Positions 33,841-45,596 are shown, counted from the stretch's first letter. The stretch is 64,000 nt of DNA from Spirometra erinaceieuropaei (GCA_902702965.1 CACRXP010000001.1:4246060-4310059); one strand, 5' to 3'. The notes: generated by a model not told the origin, from the sequence alone. Numbers and translations are program-made.

Positions 33841-34263
33841 TGTGGCAAATTTCTGCGGACATGACCACATCACCACGCATTCCCCATCAACAAGGGCATT
33901 ACGCGCAAACAGCTCCAACACCCCACCACTCCAGCACCACTGGCTCCTCCCATGTAAATGAGGAGTGCGCTCTTCGGCCTCTTACTCCATGTGACTCCTC
34001 TGTTACATGTGAGAACCGGACGGGCCACTCCTTGTGTGCGAAGTCCTGGTGCGTACGTATAGGGGCCAGGTCATGTATGTGTATGTGTTGTGGCCTCTAA
34101 ACGGGCCACGTGTTAGATGCGCTGGACCAACACGGGGGTCACGTCGGACTCTGGCAGGCGCTATCTGTGCGCATTAACAAATGCCAACACTTGCGGGGTG
34201 CGCTGGCAGACCCTGCTGTCGGCAATCGTCGCACAACTGGACCACTGCCATCACCCCATTGTT

Positions 34264-34530
34264 TTGTGGTCAAAATCCTAGTCATTTGTGTGTGGACCAG
34301 GGGGTTCGGAGTGGAGCGCCAAGGCGAGGATCCGTCTGAGCCATCCACCTGCCGCCCTCGTCTCCGGTCTTCTTTACTCTGTCTTGACACCGGGCTCAGG
34401 CGGGGGAGGAGAGAGTGTAGGTAGATGCTACGTAAGTCTACTGGCACTATAAACCGCTGCGTAAGTCACCGTCCCTGCTCCACAATGCAGTCTGTGGGGC
34501 ATACGGTGGACATAATCGAAATCGATGGTC
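34264..34530 (+). repeat. R LINE 3' UTR unit
   Basis: Contains CGTCTCCGGTCTTCTTTACT, a TGTCTTGACACCGGGC word, an A/G-rich GCGGGGGAGGAGAGAG tract, GCGTAAGTCACCGTCCCTGC and CATACGGTGGACAT. These words recur in order at 35360-35505 (+) and, on minus, at 38035-38180. It follows the zinc-finger region directly, so I take it as the 3' UTR of the LINE. Confidence 0.65.
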
Positions 34531-34599
34531 GAACTGTCGTGCGTGGGTGGCAGCACAGAGGAGCTGCCCTCAGCTCTGTTAGTCAAATCTCCCAATCTC

Positions 34600-35150
34600 G
34601 ACATTAGTTGGTTGACCGACTCGGACAGTCGACTGGTGGACATGAGAGGATAGAGTGAGTGAGGCCGACTCTCAGCGTGTACTTCCCCACTATAAACAAT
34701 ATGACGCGCCTCAGACTATCATATTGCGCAAAAAGCCGTGGCTTTAAAAGTTGCCAACCTGCGCCTCACTTCAGACCCTGTAGTCAGCCCAATTGTGTGT
34801 TTATGCTTGGATTGGCCGACTGAAGGACTAAGAGTCAGACCTCGATGGCTGCTTCCTAACGACACTGTCACACACGTGTGATCTGAGCTGCTTCCCGTTG
34901 TGCATTTAACCATAGTTTGTGCGTTGGGGGAGGAGGGGGGAGGAAAACAGGTCATACACGTGGCAGGCGCAGAGAGGCTCTCTAGTTCTCCCAACCACTG
35001 CGTCTCCCCTTCGTACTAGACAATTGGTCGATTCGAACAGTTCACTGGTGCCTGGAAGTGGTTCTGAATTTACCTCTGTGCGCCAAAAGCCGTAGTTTGG
35101 AGGGCCGCCAACTGATTGGATAACGCAGACCCCGCACTCAGTTCAGTACG
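34600..35150 (+). repeat. Direct-repeat region between the two 3' UTR units
   Basis: A block with TTGGTTGACCGACTCGGACA, GACTGGTGGACATGAG and CAAAAAGCCGTGGCTTTAA (34608-34745) recurs, diverged, at 35024-35110 (ATTGGTCGATTCGAACAGTT, CCAAAAGCCGTAGTTTGG). Words from 34860-34980 and 34690-34720 recur at 40760-41010. It looks like accumulated 3' parts of related elements. Confidence 0.45.
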
Positions 35151-35254
35151 TATTCATGTGGATTGGATTTTGAACTGACAGACGGGCTGCAATAACTCCT
35201 TCTTAATTTGACCTTCACGGCCCTCCCACTCAGAGAGGTCCTAGCCGCCCCCTT

Positions 35255-35515
35255 CCGTTTTTGGTGTAAAATCCTTATCGGTGTATGTTTTGGACCAGGG
35301 AGCGTGGTGGTGCGCCTAGGCGCGGGTTTTCGCCGCCCCAGCCACCTGCAACCTCTCCCGCCTGAGGTCCTCTTGACTCTATCTTGATACCGCGCCCAGG
35401 TGGGGGAAGAGGAGGAGAGTGCAGTGTATTTGGCAAAAGAAATGAAGCGCAAGTCACCGTTCCTGCTCTCACCCGCTTGTGGAGCACACGATGGACATCG
35501 TCGGTCACGACGCAT
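35255..35515 (+). repeat. Second R LINE 3' UTR unit
   Basis: Same word order as 34264-34530: GTTTTGGACCAGGGAGCG, CTTGACTCTATCTTGATACC, GGTGGGGGAAGAGGAGG, GCGCAAGTCACCGTTCCTGC and CACACGATGGACATCGTCGG. About 990 bases separate the equivalent positions of the two units. Confidence 0.6.
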
Positions 35516-35519
35516 CCGC

Positions 35520-38020
35520 TGCCACTGTTCAGATCAGTACTTTGTAGAACAATAGTTTCCGCACCCCCTGAACTATGATGCGAGGCCGTCCTTAGTGCGG
35601 GAGTGGCGGTAATGGGGACTTCACAGTAGAAGAAACGTGGTATTACTAAACTTGTAAGAAGGGAAGAAATCGTAGATGCTCTGTATGATCCTTCCAATGC
35701 CCAAACGGCAATTTATGGGAAGATAGTCCGGGGCGGTATGCGCATATCCGTGCCCTACCGATGATTCTTTTTGGGACAGGTAATTGCTATTCGAGAAATG
35801 TCGCTGAAAAAGTTAATGGAAACTTAAATTACTATTGTTAGCTTATTCGCCATCGTTAGCCAGTTCCAACCCAGACCCATACAGGAGAGACCCGTCCGTA
35901 ATTATTTCTGATTTTTCATTTGCTCGTCACCATCCGATCACATGGGGGGGGGGGGGGCTCGCCAGACTGGAACCGCGACGCGAAACCGAGCACCAAAACC
36001 CGTACCATGGCCATACCGGGCCGGCAGGCGTAATTTTCGCCTAACTTCATAGTTCAGTGGCCTTTATAAACTTGAGCGAATTTTTGGAAGATATACATAT
36101 GCTATCCGCGCTTGGCGAAAGTAGCTCCTTCTTTGTTTATGATCGCATCAGGTAATAGGTTCGTGGAACATCGTCACGCCACAATTGACGTAATCGTGGA
36201 CCTTGCAGGTGTGAGTGGGCCAAAACGCGGCGCCGCATAATTTAGCAGAAACGCCAGTCTTAATCGGCGGCTCGCCCAATTAAAGGTCGAGGAAAGGCGT
36301 TGTGTTCGTGGTCTTACAGTGGTAGTTTGTCTCAAGGTTGTCATTTGGTTGCCTCCTGTGGGGAACGTCGCAGTCGTACAGTTTACGTTCTGTTTCCTCC
36401 TCTACAACAGATACGACGATGAGAAGAGAATAGAGGTCGTGAAAACAGCGGGGAGTCTGAGATCTGAGACAACCGCTCGCTGGTGTATGGGAAAACCCGT
36501 CTGGGATCCACTGCAGAGGAACAAGCACGCATTGCAGCACACCTGAAATTAAGATTGAAAAGAGGCGCTCTCGGTCTGAACAATTTAAAGGAGATGGTTA
36601 CCCCAGAGGTCTCATCCTCTGTTGCTTACGGCCTCGGTGGATGTAACTTACGAGGGATAGTGATGAAACAAGGCCCATTAGGTCTACGTACATTTTCGGT
36701 TTTTTTCCTCGCACTTTCTTGTGTACGCCTAAACTTTTCCCTACTCTTGTTTTTATATGCCAAAAAGCACACAACAGCCAGTTCCGACTTTCGGCAACGC
36801 GTATACTGATTTCGCTGCCTTTTGACTTCGATGGTTCATAAATCACTTTATGCGCCTGAATCCATTCTAGTCAAGCATGGCAAACATCTGGGAATTGCTT
36901 TGCTGTCACACCTTGCCGGACGGGGATTCATCCGGGTGACAAACAATCCCAAACTCTGACGTGCATTGACTCGCACTGTAGACGTCTCCGAGGCCACAGG
37001 ACGCATCTTTCGAGACCTAACTATCGGGGTCACACAAAGTCCACTGACTACAAACTGCAACTCAGTCATACGCACCAAAGATCAAGTAAACCCAGATGAA
37101 CTGCCGCGCGTGTTATACACCGCCTTACCTACGCTAATGAACCCTGCAACCCTGTAGGTCAGACTAGGCAATCATGTCAACCTGGGTTTTGTGAACACAA
37201 CACTTCACGCTCGCACCTGCACACCGGCCCCTCTGCGGTCAGACTGAATGCCTCGGTCCAGCTATAGGAACAGTGCCTGTTAACACGACCTGTGGAGCCC
37301 ATCCACAATGACACAAGACAGAACTGATTGGCTAGTTTGCAAGTGGAACTGTTTGTTTTGTTAATCTTTTCTTATCGCTGAAGGTGGAGCAGAGAACCTG
37401 CCTGAAAGCTCATGCACATAAATTATGCTACCCACCGTCAACTCTTCAAATTCAGAAAAAAACGATATAAAAGCTAAAATGACAAGTCTGAAATAAGAGC
37501 AGCAAAACACCGACCAGGGTAATTATTAGCGCATAAATAAGACATACAAACACGTTCATTTGATGAATGAATATGAAGTAAACTTTTTTTGCAAGACAGG
37601 AGCCAACCTCAAACACAGAACTTACGAATACTGGGGCACTGTTGCCGTGATGCTACATATTTGTATGGATTTAGACTAAATTGTTGTATAAATGCCTACC
37701 TTCTGTGAGTTTTTTCGTAACCTATCTGACTATGCGGAATTCGGCCAAGAGAGACATTACTCCACATCCTCGTACGATCGCCGTTTATCCTAGTTGCGTC
37801 AAATCAGTAGGTATATGGTAAAGCCCTCCTCGTACCGGATTGCCCCACGTGATACTTTGAATTTTTGTCTTAAGAATGCTAAAAATACTAGAAGTGAAGT
37901 AGAATTCCGCGCTTTTGAGGAAACGTTGCAAGCATTTCACTCCATATATTGCAGTATCTGAGTTATAATCTGTTTATTATTGATTAATTAAGGCAGGTCA
38001 ACTGTCTTTACTTACTATGT
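35520..38020. other. Unassigned DNA
   Basis: Contains a poly-G run at 35944-35957. Overlapping short frames near 36300-36850 and 36850-37160 have no motif. 37320-38000 is AT-rich with nothing recognisable. Confidence 0.5.
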
Positions 38021-38024
38021 CCAC

Positions 38025-38345
38025 CATGTACTCCGTAGCAAGGCGGGCACATGACGGTGACTTTCGTTGGAATTGATAACGGACTTGCGCAGCATCTGAC
38101 GTACGCTCCCCTCAACCACCCAGTTAGACCAGGTGTCAAGACAGAGTCAAAAAGACCGGAGGCGAGATCGGGCGCTGTGGCTGACAAAACGTACCTAGCC
38201 CATCTATAAAGTGTCACTCGCGAACTGGGACCCTGCTTAAGGCACCTGGTTTCGCATAAAGGGCGTCCGTTGGCCGGCTCCTCACTTCGGTGAGAATGCC
38301 ACAGAGGACACATGGAGAAGGAGTCGAAGAACACGCCTCCACTTA
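38025..38345 (-). repeat. R LINE 3'-end fragment
   Basis: On minus it reads TCCATGTGTCCTCTGTGGCA, then a TGGGTAGGT-like stretch, CGCCTCCGGTCTTTTTGACT, CTGTCTTGACACCTGGTC, GATGCTGCGCAAGTCC and finally ACATGGTGGACAT, the same order as 33985-34515 on plus. It is therefore a 5'-truncated copy that keeps a little sequence upstream of the 3' UTR. Confidence 0.65.
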
Positions 38346-38847
38346 GTGTTAGGACGGCCCAGAGGTGTTTATTTCGTGTTTGCGGTGGGTGATAGGGGGA
38401 AGGGTTCGTGTGTAATAGATGTTTTGGCAGACGATGCGTGGTGATCCGTTTGGTCAACAGTGGTTTACATCAGGACAGCATGGCGCCGCATTTAGCTGCC
38501 TAGGCCGAAAATCGTAACCGACTCAGCAGTTCCTACTGTATACTTCCCGTACTGGCAATGCACACGAACATCACACATCGGCCCGTTCGGTCAATTCCGA
38601 AACCGTTGTATAAAAACTGGCCAACCGGTGTCTGGACCAGCAAAATACGCACGTCGCAAACACAAACTGCCCTTAGAGCTCATGCGCCTTCAGTCATCAC
38701 ACGGGCATTCTCGGCCTCATGCGCCTCAAGGAAAATTCCAGTAAGACGCCGATGTTCAAAAATTATCAGCACATAGAGTATGAAGGGTAGATAAAGAAAC
38801 GAAAACCGAACATGACTGGACCAATATGCGCAACCAAATTTTGCACA
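38346..38847. other. Unassigned DNA
   Basis: A short zinc-finger-like phrase (HHTGILGLMRLKEN near 38695-38740, plus) may be another R-LINE scrap. Otherwise nothing recognised. Confidence 0.35.
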
Positions 38848-40467
38848 TTTTGCCTACTTTTAACTCTTTCAGTCAACCTTACTATTTTACGAGCGGAATA
38901 CGTTTACAAATAATTTTGCTCGCCCAAATATTTGCAAATTAAAGCGAAAATCTACGGCTCTTAATATTCAGGTAGGCTCCTGTGCTAATAGCTCTCCTAT
39001 CCCACGTTTAATCATCTGTGTGCGTTTTTCTATTGGAGGACAGTAATCTTAAGTCGAGAGATTCACCAAACGGAATTCGCCGAACTTGGAAATTGATCTT
39101 TTTCGCCACGTATATCAGATGAATCAGGGCGTATACAAGCAAGCTATTTTTAGACATCAGAAGTCTCTTCGACTGTAAAAAGTCGGATTTTCAAATCTGT
39201 GTGATTTCATGCCCCAAGACGCAGCCAGAACGCCTACTGGCGATCTTTTCTCAAACCTTCTGATACTTTTCTAAGCTTGCATATTCTCAATAACGTACCA
39301 CGAAAAGGCCTTCCACATAGTGGCTGTGTTAAATTTGAAGCATACGATATAACGCTTTCGTAGGGTTTAGTTCCCGCTAGCGTGTAATATCGAGACGGAA
39401 CTGGCGGACGATTATCAGTTTTAAAAATACGTCACTATTTATATAGCCATCCTGTTGAGCATTTATAATCGTAGAACAGAGCCATGAAGTATGCAAATAT
39501 AACGAAAATAACTCCAACATAAAGAAGACGGATTTTTCGTCTGCAGAGGAAAAATTGTCACTATTTTTCAGAGAAGGGAAAATGCCACTTAAGTACCTCA
39601 AATTTAGCTTGATTTTTCCTTCGAGAAAGGTGACGTACGCAGGCATCCGTCAGCAAAATCACTCATTAAAGCGCTTTTCAAAGAGGAAACTCATTAAATA
39701 AGATTTTTCAATTGATCTAGAGCATATTCATTAACGACTCTTTGTTATGGGCATTTGATTTTCTCGGCGATTAGGTTTCGTGCTCGAGTGAGTCTACAAA
39801 TATGGTCCAAACGGCCATCTGCACTAGAAAGAATGTTCAAGCACTCAGTACTTCCGTAAGTACTTTCAACATGTATCTTATTACAAAGGCTGTGATAACA
39901 CAGCATCTATCTTCATGGGCAATCCATTTTAAACGATGCAAATCGTAAAATATTCACCGATATTTTAAGAACGATCTGAAACTGCAGAGAAGTTTGATGG
40001 AGAAATCCACTCTTGATATGCACAAAATAGTATGTTTACGATCGAATTCGTCAAATCTATTTAAATTTTCTAGTTACTGACCGACCCATTGTAATGTGAC
40101 CTTATGGAATCTTTTATTTCTGCGCCTTTGTTATCGGCGAAGTCAAACAAATTCCTATTTGCCTTAGTCAACCGCATCTCACGCAATAAAAAAGCGAGAA
40201 AATTGCGGCAGCTTCTCGTGAAACCGTTTTGGAATTTACTCTCAACCTGTAGCCTGTTGGCTAACTGTCATGGTTGACATTATGCTAATGTTAATAATAT
40301 ACTTAAATTTAAACTTCATTACAGGAGTGTTTTCAAACGTTATTTTGCCTGCGCTGCTTGATTTACACGCTTGTTTAATTGGACAGGCTTTTTGTAATCC
40401 TAAATTTAAGTTTGTTCAGTTGTAACGATTTTTGGTGCTGCCGGAATTTCGGTCAACTAAAAATGCC
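38848..40467 (+). repeat. Left arm of giant inverted repeat
   Basis: About 1.62 kb whose complement is found at 43010-44632. By eye, a 230-base sample (39361-39590 against 43900-44130) is roughly 90% identical, with small indels only. Outer end: CACATTTTGCCTACT...TTCAGTCAACCTT. Inner end near GCCGGAATTTCGGTCAACT. AT-rich; no transposase frame seen. A ~90-codon minus-strand frame (39377-39646) has a counterpart in the other arm. Confidence 0.85.
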
Positions 40468-41795
40468 TCTTTGTAAACATAACTAATGTTACTTCCAAAA
40501 TTCCCTTATTTTTCATCTCACTTGAAATCGCTCATTGTTAATTCGGAGATCCGGTCTGTTCGTTTGTACCACTTTGTGAGTAGTCGGCAATGTTTCGTAG
40601 ATTGTGACCCACTCGATGGGTTGCCAAATTCACTGTATCTCTCCCCTAGCGCATACACCACTTACGAATTGCTCGTTCAGCACGCACGGCCAGCACGAAA
40701 TTGGCATCTTTCATGCCATGGAATTATGGTTTTTGATTCCTTCTCCGTGTGGCCCCTCCCTTACTCTAACGCATGTGCGATCTGAGCAGTCCGCCACCTT
40801 CGTGTGAGATCCCGGTGTGGTGTGAGCGGAACCGGGTCGTGTGCGTGGCACGCGCAGACGGGTTGTTTATATCTCTGTCAGTCACTGCACCCAGTGTCGG
40901 CATAAGTTCTTTAACCGTCTCGGCAAACCGAATATTGTACGAGAGAGGGAAGGGAAACTAATGTCGACTCTTGGCGCTTAAACCTCACTATAAACAATCC
41001 GAAGCACTTGATACTGTCAAATTTGAGGATTGCTTTGCCAAACTTATCAAGTGCGAAAAGGTCATGCGATTAACAGTTGGGCTGCGGACTACATGCTATT
41101 TAGCATATGAAAGGAAAATAGCTGCAACGAATCCAGCGGCAGCTAATCGTACTAGGCTTTTGATGGTGCGGCATATGCGCTTCGTACTTCCGTACTTCGC
41201 GCTTCTCAAGATAGGCGCGGGAATGAATCCGAAAAGACAGGCGAATGAAGTCCGTGTCCAAGCGATCAGGTGTCCGTATTCGCTACTTCTTCCTCAGACT
41301 CGTCGTTCTTTATATAATGGTCAAATTAATGCTCTCTCAGTTCTTTGAATCATCAAGTGAATCATGTATCTGATTCTTTTTGTTCAGTAACCCCCACCCA
41401 AAAAAGTAATCCGACATTGGGCATCTAAACCTGTAAACAAGACTTGCTTGTACCGATTATGAGGTCTCAGTGTGGAACTCGTCATCGTCGCATCTGGTAT
41501 TCAATTTTTGCTCTTGGATCCAACAGTGTCTACTACTGACGGCTGACACTATTACCATGAATGTTTGGTTGCCAAGCTATAGCTCTTGTTGCTGTTCAGT
41601 GCAAACCAGCGCGGAAAGAGAATAGATCGTAAAACGTTTTACAAGGCCGGCTGCAAGTAAAGGGATAGTAAAAGACGAGTTTTTTCAAACATCTTGTACT
41701 TGGACTTCCTTTTAAATCCAAATTTGGTGTCGATGGACACCATCTCATTTGCCAACGAGTTCTATGGTCCGACTACTCTTTGGCTGAAGAAGAAT
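40468..41795. other. Spacer of the giant inverted repeat, left part
   Basis: Includes words shared with 34690-34980 (CATGTGCGATCTGAGCAG and GTGGCACGCGCAGACGG near 40770-40860; CTATAAACAATCCGAAGC near 40990), so this part carries a diverged R-LINE-related repeat. A decayed hammerhead repeat lies at 41218-41285. Confidence 0.45.
41218..41285 (+). ncRNA. Decayed hammerhead-ribozyme repeat (H7)
   Basis: Only the right half is readable: GAATCCGAAAAGACAGGCGA, then ATGAAGTCCGTGTCCAAGCG and ATCAGGTGTCC, which align with the downstream part of the copies at 8941, 12672 and 61391. The CTGANGA box and the 5' side of helix II are lost. Confidence 0.4.
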
Positions 41796-41799
41796 GTCC

Positions 41800-42440
41800 T
41801 TAGATATCTTCGCGTGCGTTCGGTTCTGAACTTGTACAGATGACTGTGTAAGTTAGGTTTGCATTCACACTCAAAGCAGCGCCCCGATCTCGGTAAGCAT
41901 TTATGGCCGCGACAACATGGAATGTACAGAGCAGGCTACGACTCAAATGCCTGTGAAATAACATAAATAAGCTAAGCTCTTCAAACCTACCTGGATAAGT
42001 TAAACCCTTAAGAGCATCGAACAACATCGTTGTCCTGCGCTGCACTTGTTCAAGGAGATTAATTTCTAATGGCAGAGGGGCCAGTCCAGTGTCCCTTGTC
42101 TTTGTCGGTAATAACATTCTGCCTAGATTAATGTCTTTCCTCATCCATGGTGTCCAACCAGGCAGTAGGTAATCAAAATGGGGTTTCACGGAGACGCCGA
42201 AATTATTCCGAAGAGGTCGCATGGAAATATTTTGAATGTGCGTCTAATCCAGTGTAGCATACCATCTATCATCTGGGCCATTTTCTTAAAATGCTCTGAC
42301 GACATCAGATGTGCATTCGTCCAAAGACCCAGATCTTTATGCGTTTCTGCATCTTCAAATGCAGTTCCATTATTTTGGGATACTTTTCAACCGGCACCAT
42401 AAACGAGGCTTACAGTGTGCGTATAGCAAGTGGAAAATTT
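41800..42440 (-). pseudogene. CR1-like LINE C-terminal fragment, L3
   Basis: On minus: FEDAETHKDLGLWTNAHLMS and WIRRTFKIF (42370-42240), VSVKPHFDYLLPGWTPWMRK (42190-42130), then LEQVQRRTTMLFDALKGLTY, ELSLFMLFHRHLSRSLLCTF. These align with REAETQKDLGVWV..., RPHLEYAIQAWRPW and LERVQRRATKL of L1. A short SINE-like insert (42079-42122) interrupts it between PWMRKDINL and LEQVQ. RT is absent, so this is a small 3' fragment. Confidence 0.75.
42079..42122 (+). mobile_element. Fragment of tRNA-Arg-derived SINE inside LINE L3
   Basis: The minus strand reads GGCAGAATGTTATTACCGAC then AAAGACAAGGGACACTGGAC, matching the ATTACCGACAAAGACAAGGG segment of the SINEs at 18705 and 19012. It lies inside the L3 coding remnant and inserts extra residues (RMLLPTKTRDTGLAP) where the family has none. 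Orientation is opposite to S1 and S2. Confidence 0.6.
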
Positions 42441-43009
42441 CGCGGCTTCCTAGTGTATCGGCACCTTTTTGGCCCCAAAGGGTAAAGTTTAAAGGAAGGA
42501 AAAAATTCGGACCGCACATCAAATTTTTTAAACGTCAAAAAATGAATCTCTATTATATCTGAGAGGAAAAATGATGATGGTACAGAAATATAACTTGAAG
42601 ATTGATTTATCTTATCTTCAGTACAGGGACTGGCAAAAGCCCAAACGTGTAGTCGAGTTTTGGAGCTTTATTAGGGAGGTGCGCAGACCTCCGCTCATCA
42701 TTGAATACCCCAGTGTTACCTAAATTTCATGGATCAATTTCTGACGAAACCAAGAATCGCAGCATTGACAAACGTAACAACTATCAACGATTTCAGTTGC
42801 CAAAATCTGTACCTGGGACACAGCATGGGTTCCAAAATCTGGACTGAAGGAATACATAGAGTGAACCTGGGAATTCACGAAATTTACAAAACATCGGTAC
42901 GTAGTCGCAAGCCGGCACAATCGACGGAACCAAAACTCGAATTAATAATAAAAGTCCTTCAGTAAATTAAGACATAAAAAGCAATATTTCATTTTTTAGA
43001 AATTAGATT
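42440..43009. other. Spacer of the giant inverted repeat, right part
   Basis: No recognisable element. The frames at 42720-42965 overlap on opposite strands. Confidence 0.4.
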
Positions 43010-44632
43010 TTTTTGAAAGGCGGAAATTCCGAAAACACCAAAAAATCGTTACAACTGAGCAAACTGAAATTTTGGATGAGCAAAAAGCCTGTCCAGTTAA
43101 ACAAGCGTGAAAATCAAACAGTGCAGGAAACCTAAGGTTTGAAAACAGTCCTGTAATGAAGTTTGCATTTAAGTATCCTATTAACATTAGGATAATGTCA
43201 ACCATGACGGTTAGCCAACAGCCTACAGTTTGAGTGTAAATTTCAAAACGGTTTCACAAGAATCTGCTGCAATTTTCTCTATTTGTATTGCGTGAGACGC
43301 GGTTAACTAAGGTAAACAGGAATTTGCTTGATTTCGCCAATAGCAAAGGCGCAGAAATAAAAGATTTCATGAGGTCACAGTTCGATGGGTCGGTCAGTAA
43401 CTATCAAATTTAAATAGATTTGGCGAATTCAGTCGTAACCGTACTATTTTGTGCATATCAAGAGTGTTTTTCATCATCAAATTTCTCTGCAGTTTTTCTC
43501 GTGATGAAGTACGTTGATTTTCAGATCGTTCATGAAATATCGGTGAATATTTCACGATTTGTATCGTTTAAAATGGATTGTCCACGAAGATAGCTGCTAT
43601 GCTACCACAACCTTCGTAATAAGATATATGTTGAAAATACTTACCGAAGTACAGAGTGTTTGAATATTCTGTTAAGTGCAAATGGCCGTTTGGACCATAT
43701 TTGTAGACTCACTCGAGCACGACACCTAATCGCCGAGAAAATCAAATGCCCACAACAAAGAGTCGGTAATAAATATGCTCTAAACCAATTGAAAAATCTT
43801 CTATAATGAGTTTCCTCTTTGGAAAGCGCTTTCATGAGTGGTTTTGCTAACGGATGTCTGCGTACCTCACCTTTCTCGAAGGCGAAACTTGAGACACTTA
43901 ATTGACATTTCCCCTTCTCTGAAAAATAATGACAATATTTTCTCTGCAGACGAAAAAAACCATGTCTTCTTCGTTTTGGAGTTATTTTCGTTATATTTGC
44001 ATACTTCATGGCTCTGTTCTACGATTATAAATGCTCAACAGGATGGCTATATAAATACTGACGTATATTTAAAACTGATAATCGTCTGCCCGTTTCGTCT
44101 CGATATTACACACTAGCGGGAACTAGACCCTACAAAAGTGTTATATCATATGCTTCAAAGTTAACACAGCCACTATGTGCAAAGCCTTTTCTTACTAAGC
44201 ATAGGAAAGTATCAGAAGGTTTGAACAAATGATCGCCAGTAGACGTTATGGCTGTGTCTTAAGGCATGAAATCACACAAATTCGAAAATCCGACTTTTTA
44301 CAGTGGAAGAGACTTCTGATCGCCTAACAATAGCTTGCTTGTATACGCCCTGATTCATCTGATATACGTGGCGAAAAAGATCAATTTCCAAGTTCGGCGA
44401 ATTCCGTTTGGTGAATCTCTCGACTTAAGATTACTGTCCTCCAATAGCAAAACGCACACAGATGCTCGAGCGTGGTATAGGAGAGCTATTAGCACAGGAG
44501 CCTACCTGAATATTAAGTGCCGTAGATTTTCGCTTCAATTTGCAAATATTTGGGCGGGCAAAATTATTTGTAGACATACTCCTCTCGTAAAAGTGGAAGG
44601 TTGACTGAATCAGCTAAAGAATAAGCAAAATA
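43010..44632 (-). repeat. Right arm of giant inverted repeat
   Basis: Complement of 38848-40467 along its whole length. Shared landmarks include GGAGTTATTTTCGTTATATT at 43980, CCTGTTGAGCATTTATAATC (as complement, near 44025-44045), CTAGCGGGAACTAGACCCTA (near 44115) and GGAGCCTACCTGAATATTAA (near 44497). The plus-strand frame 43838-44116 is the counterpart of the frame in the left arm. Confidence 0.85.
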
Positions 44633-44639
44633 TGAATAG

Positions 44640-45590
44640 TTTATTTACCCATTATTAAGCGTTATCCTTTGATCATCACGTTCCTTGAGTTAGATTACGC
44701 AGTGTAGTTAGTGCGTTTATTGACAGCAGAGTAGATTTTATATGCGGAGTTTAAGCATTTATGGTTTATCTTTAAGAAACTTTGTATGTGGTCCGTTTTG
44801 CCTTGAACACAGAACTTGGTGTCCTGGAAAGCGGTTTTAAAATGACTGTCTTGATTAATATGTGGATAATGCACATTTTTGACGTTTGGTTCACTTCGTC
44901 GGTAGACAACTAGATCTAGAAGCAAACATCAATCTTTCAGCCCTCGAAGCTGCGATGTGACTAACTGATCGAAGGACGTCTCTCAATAATTGTCATTCCA
45001 GCTTTTTTGTCTTTGTCGACAATTATTCCACACTGTAGCATCGCTATCGGTAAAACTCACACCGTTATGCCTGGTTTTGCAAAAGCAGTTGAGTCTGTTG
45101 GTAACCGCCCCCATGCGCTGTTGTGTTTTCGCAGTTTCCCGTGCCACCCTGAAGTGCTGGCTTCTCACTATGCTAACGAGTCAGAGAGCTTATGATAACC
45201 AGCGGTCCCTAAAGCAATTTAACAGACACTGAAGCTAAAAATAGGCATTGCTGCATTTATCAGACACTGTAGCTAAATATAGTCATTGCTGCAATTCTGT
45301 CTGTGCTCCGTAGTAATCCGGCTAGAGGATTAGCTGAGCCATTAATCTGTGGCTATTGAATATGTAAATCAAGCAAATTATTAGCCTTTTCTGACATCAT
45401 GTGGTCGGCAGGGATACTTGTCCGCAAGTGGGTGTCTGTTAGGACATCCAGAAGAGCGACCGTTTTGTTTCATTCATTTATTTATCTGCTGCATAGTGTA
45501 TCGTTATTTTTTCACGCAAATCGCTTTTGAACTATTTGAAAATTCACCTATCTGTTTTATGGCGTCTCCACTCCCGAGATCCTCGTTAGA
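44640..45590. other. Unassigned DNA
   Basis: Nothing recognised except the tandem duplication at 45223-45297. TTGTCTTTGTCGACAAT at about 45009 resembles a SINE word but is too short to call. Confidence 0.45.
45223..45297. repeat. 38-bp tandem duplication
   Basis: CAGACACTGAAGCTAAAAAT...GCATTTAT is followed directly by CAGACACTGTAGCTAAATAT...GCAATTCT. The two units differ at only a few positions. Confidence 0.8.
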
Positions 45591-45596
45591 CATGTA

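Larger units (their letters stand above)
29870..34530 (+). mobile_element. Nearly full-length, decayed LINE with C-terminal zinc fingers (R family)
   Basis: Order on plus: APE endonuclease (29880-30690), linker (30640-31200), RT fingers and palm (31380-32460), RT thumb/C-terminal region (32460-33250), low-complexity Thr/Pro-rich segment, zinc-finger region (33520-33840) and 3' UTR (to about 34530). The residue pattern matches a LINE family I know from tapeworm and fluke genomes; the clade (RTE-like or related) is not certain from sequence alone. It carries many stops and frameshifts. Related 3' fragments lie at 12180, 14205, 27380, 35255, 38025 and 55305. Confidence 0.85.

Noticed and set aside
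36280..36846. Several 66-108-codon frames on both strands
   Set aside because: They overlap extensively, show no motif and have no consistent coding bias.
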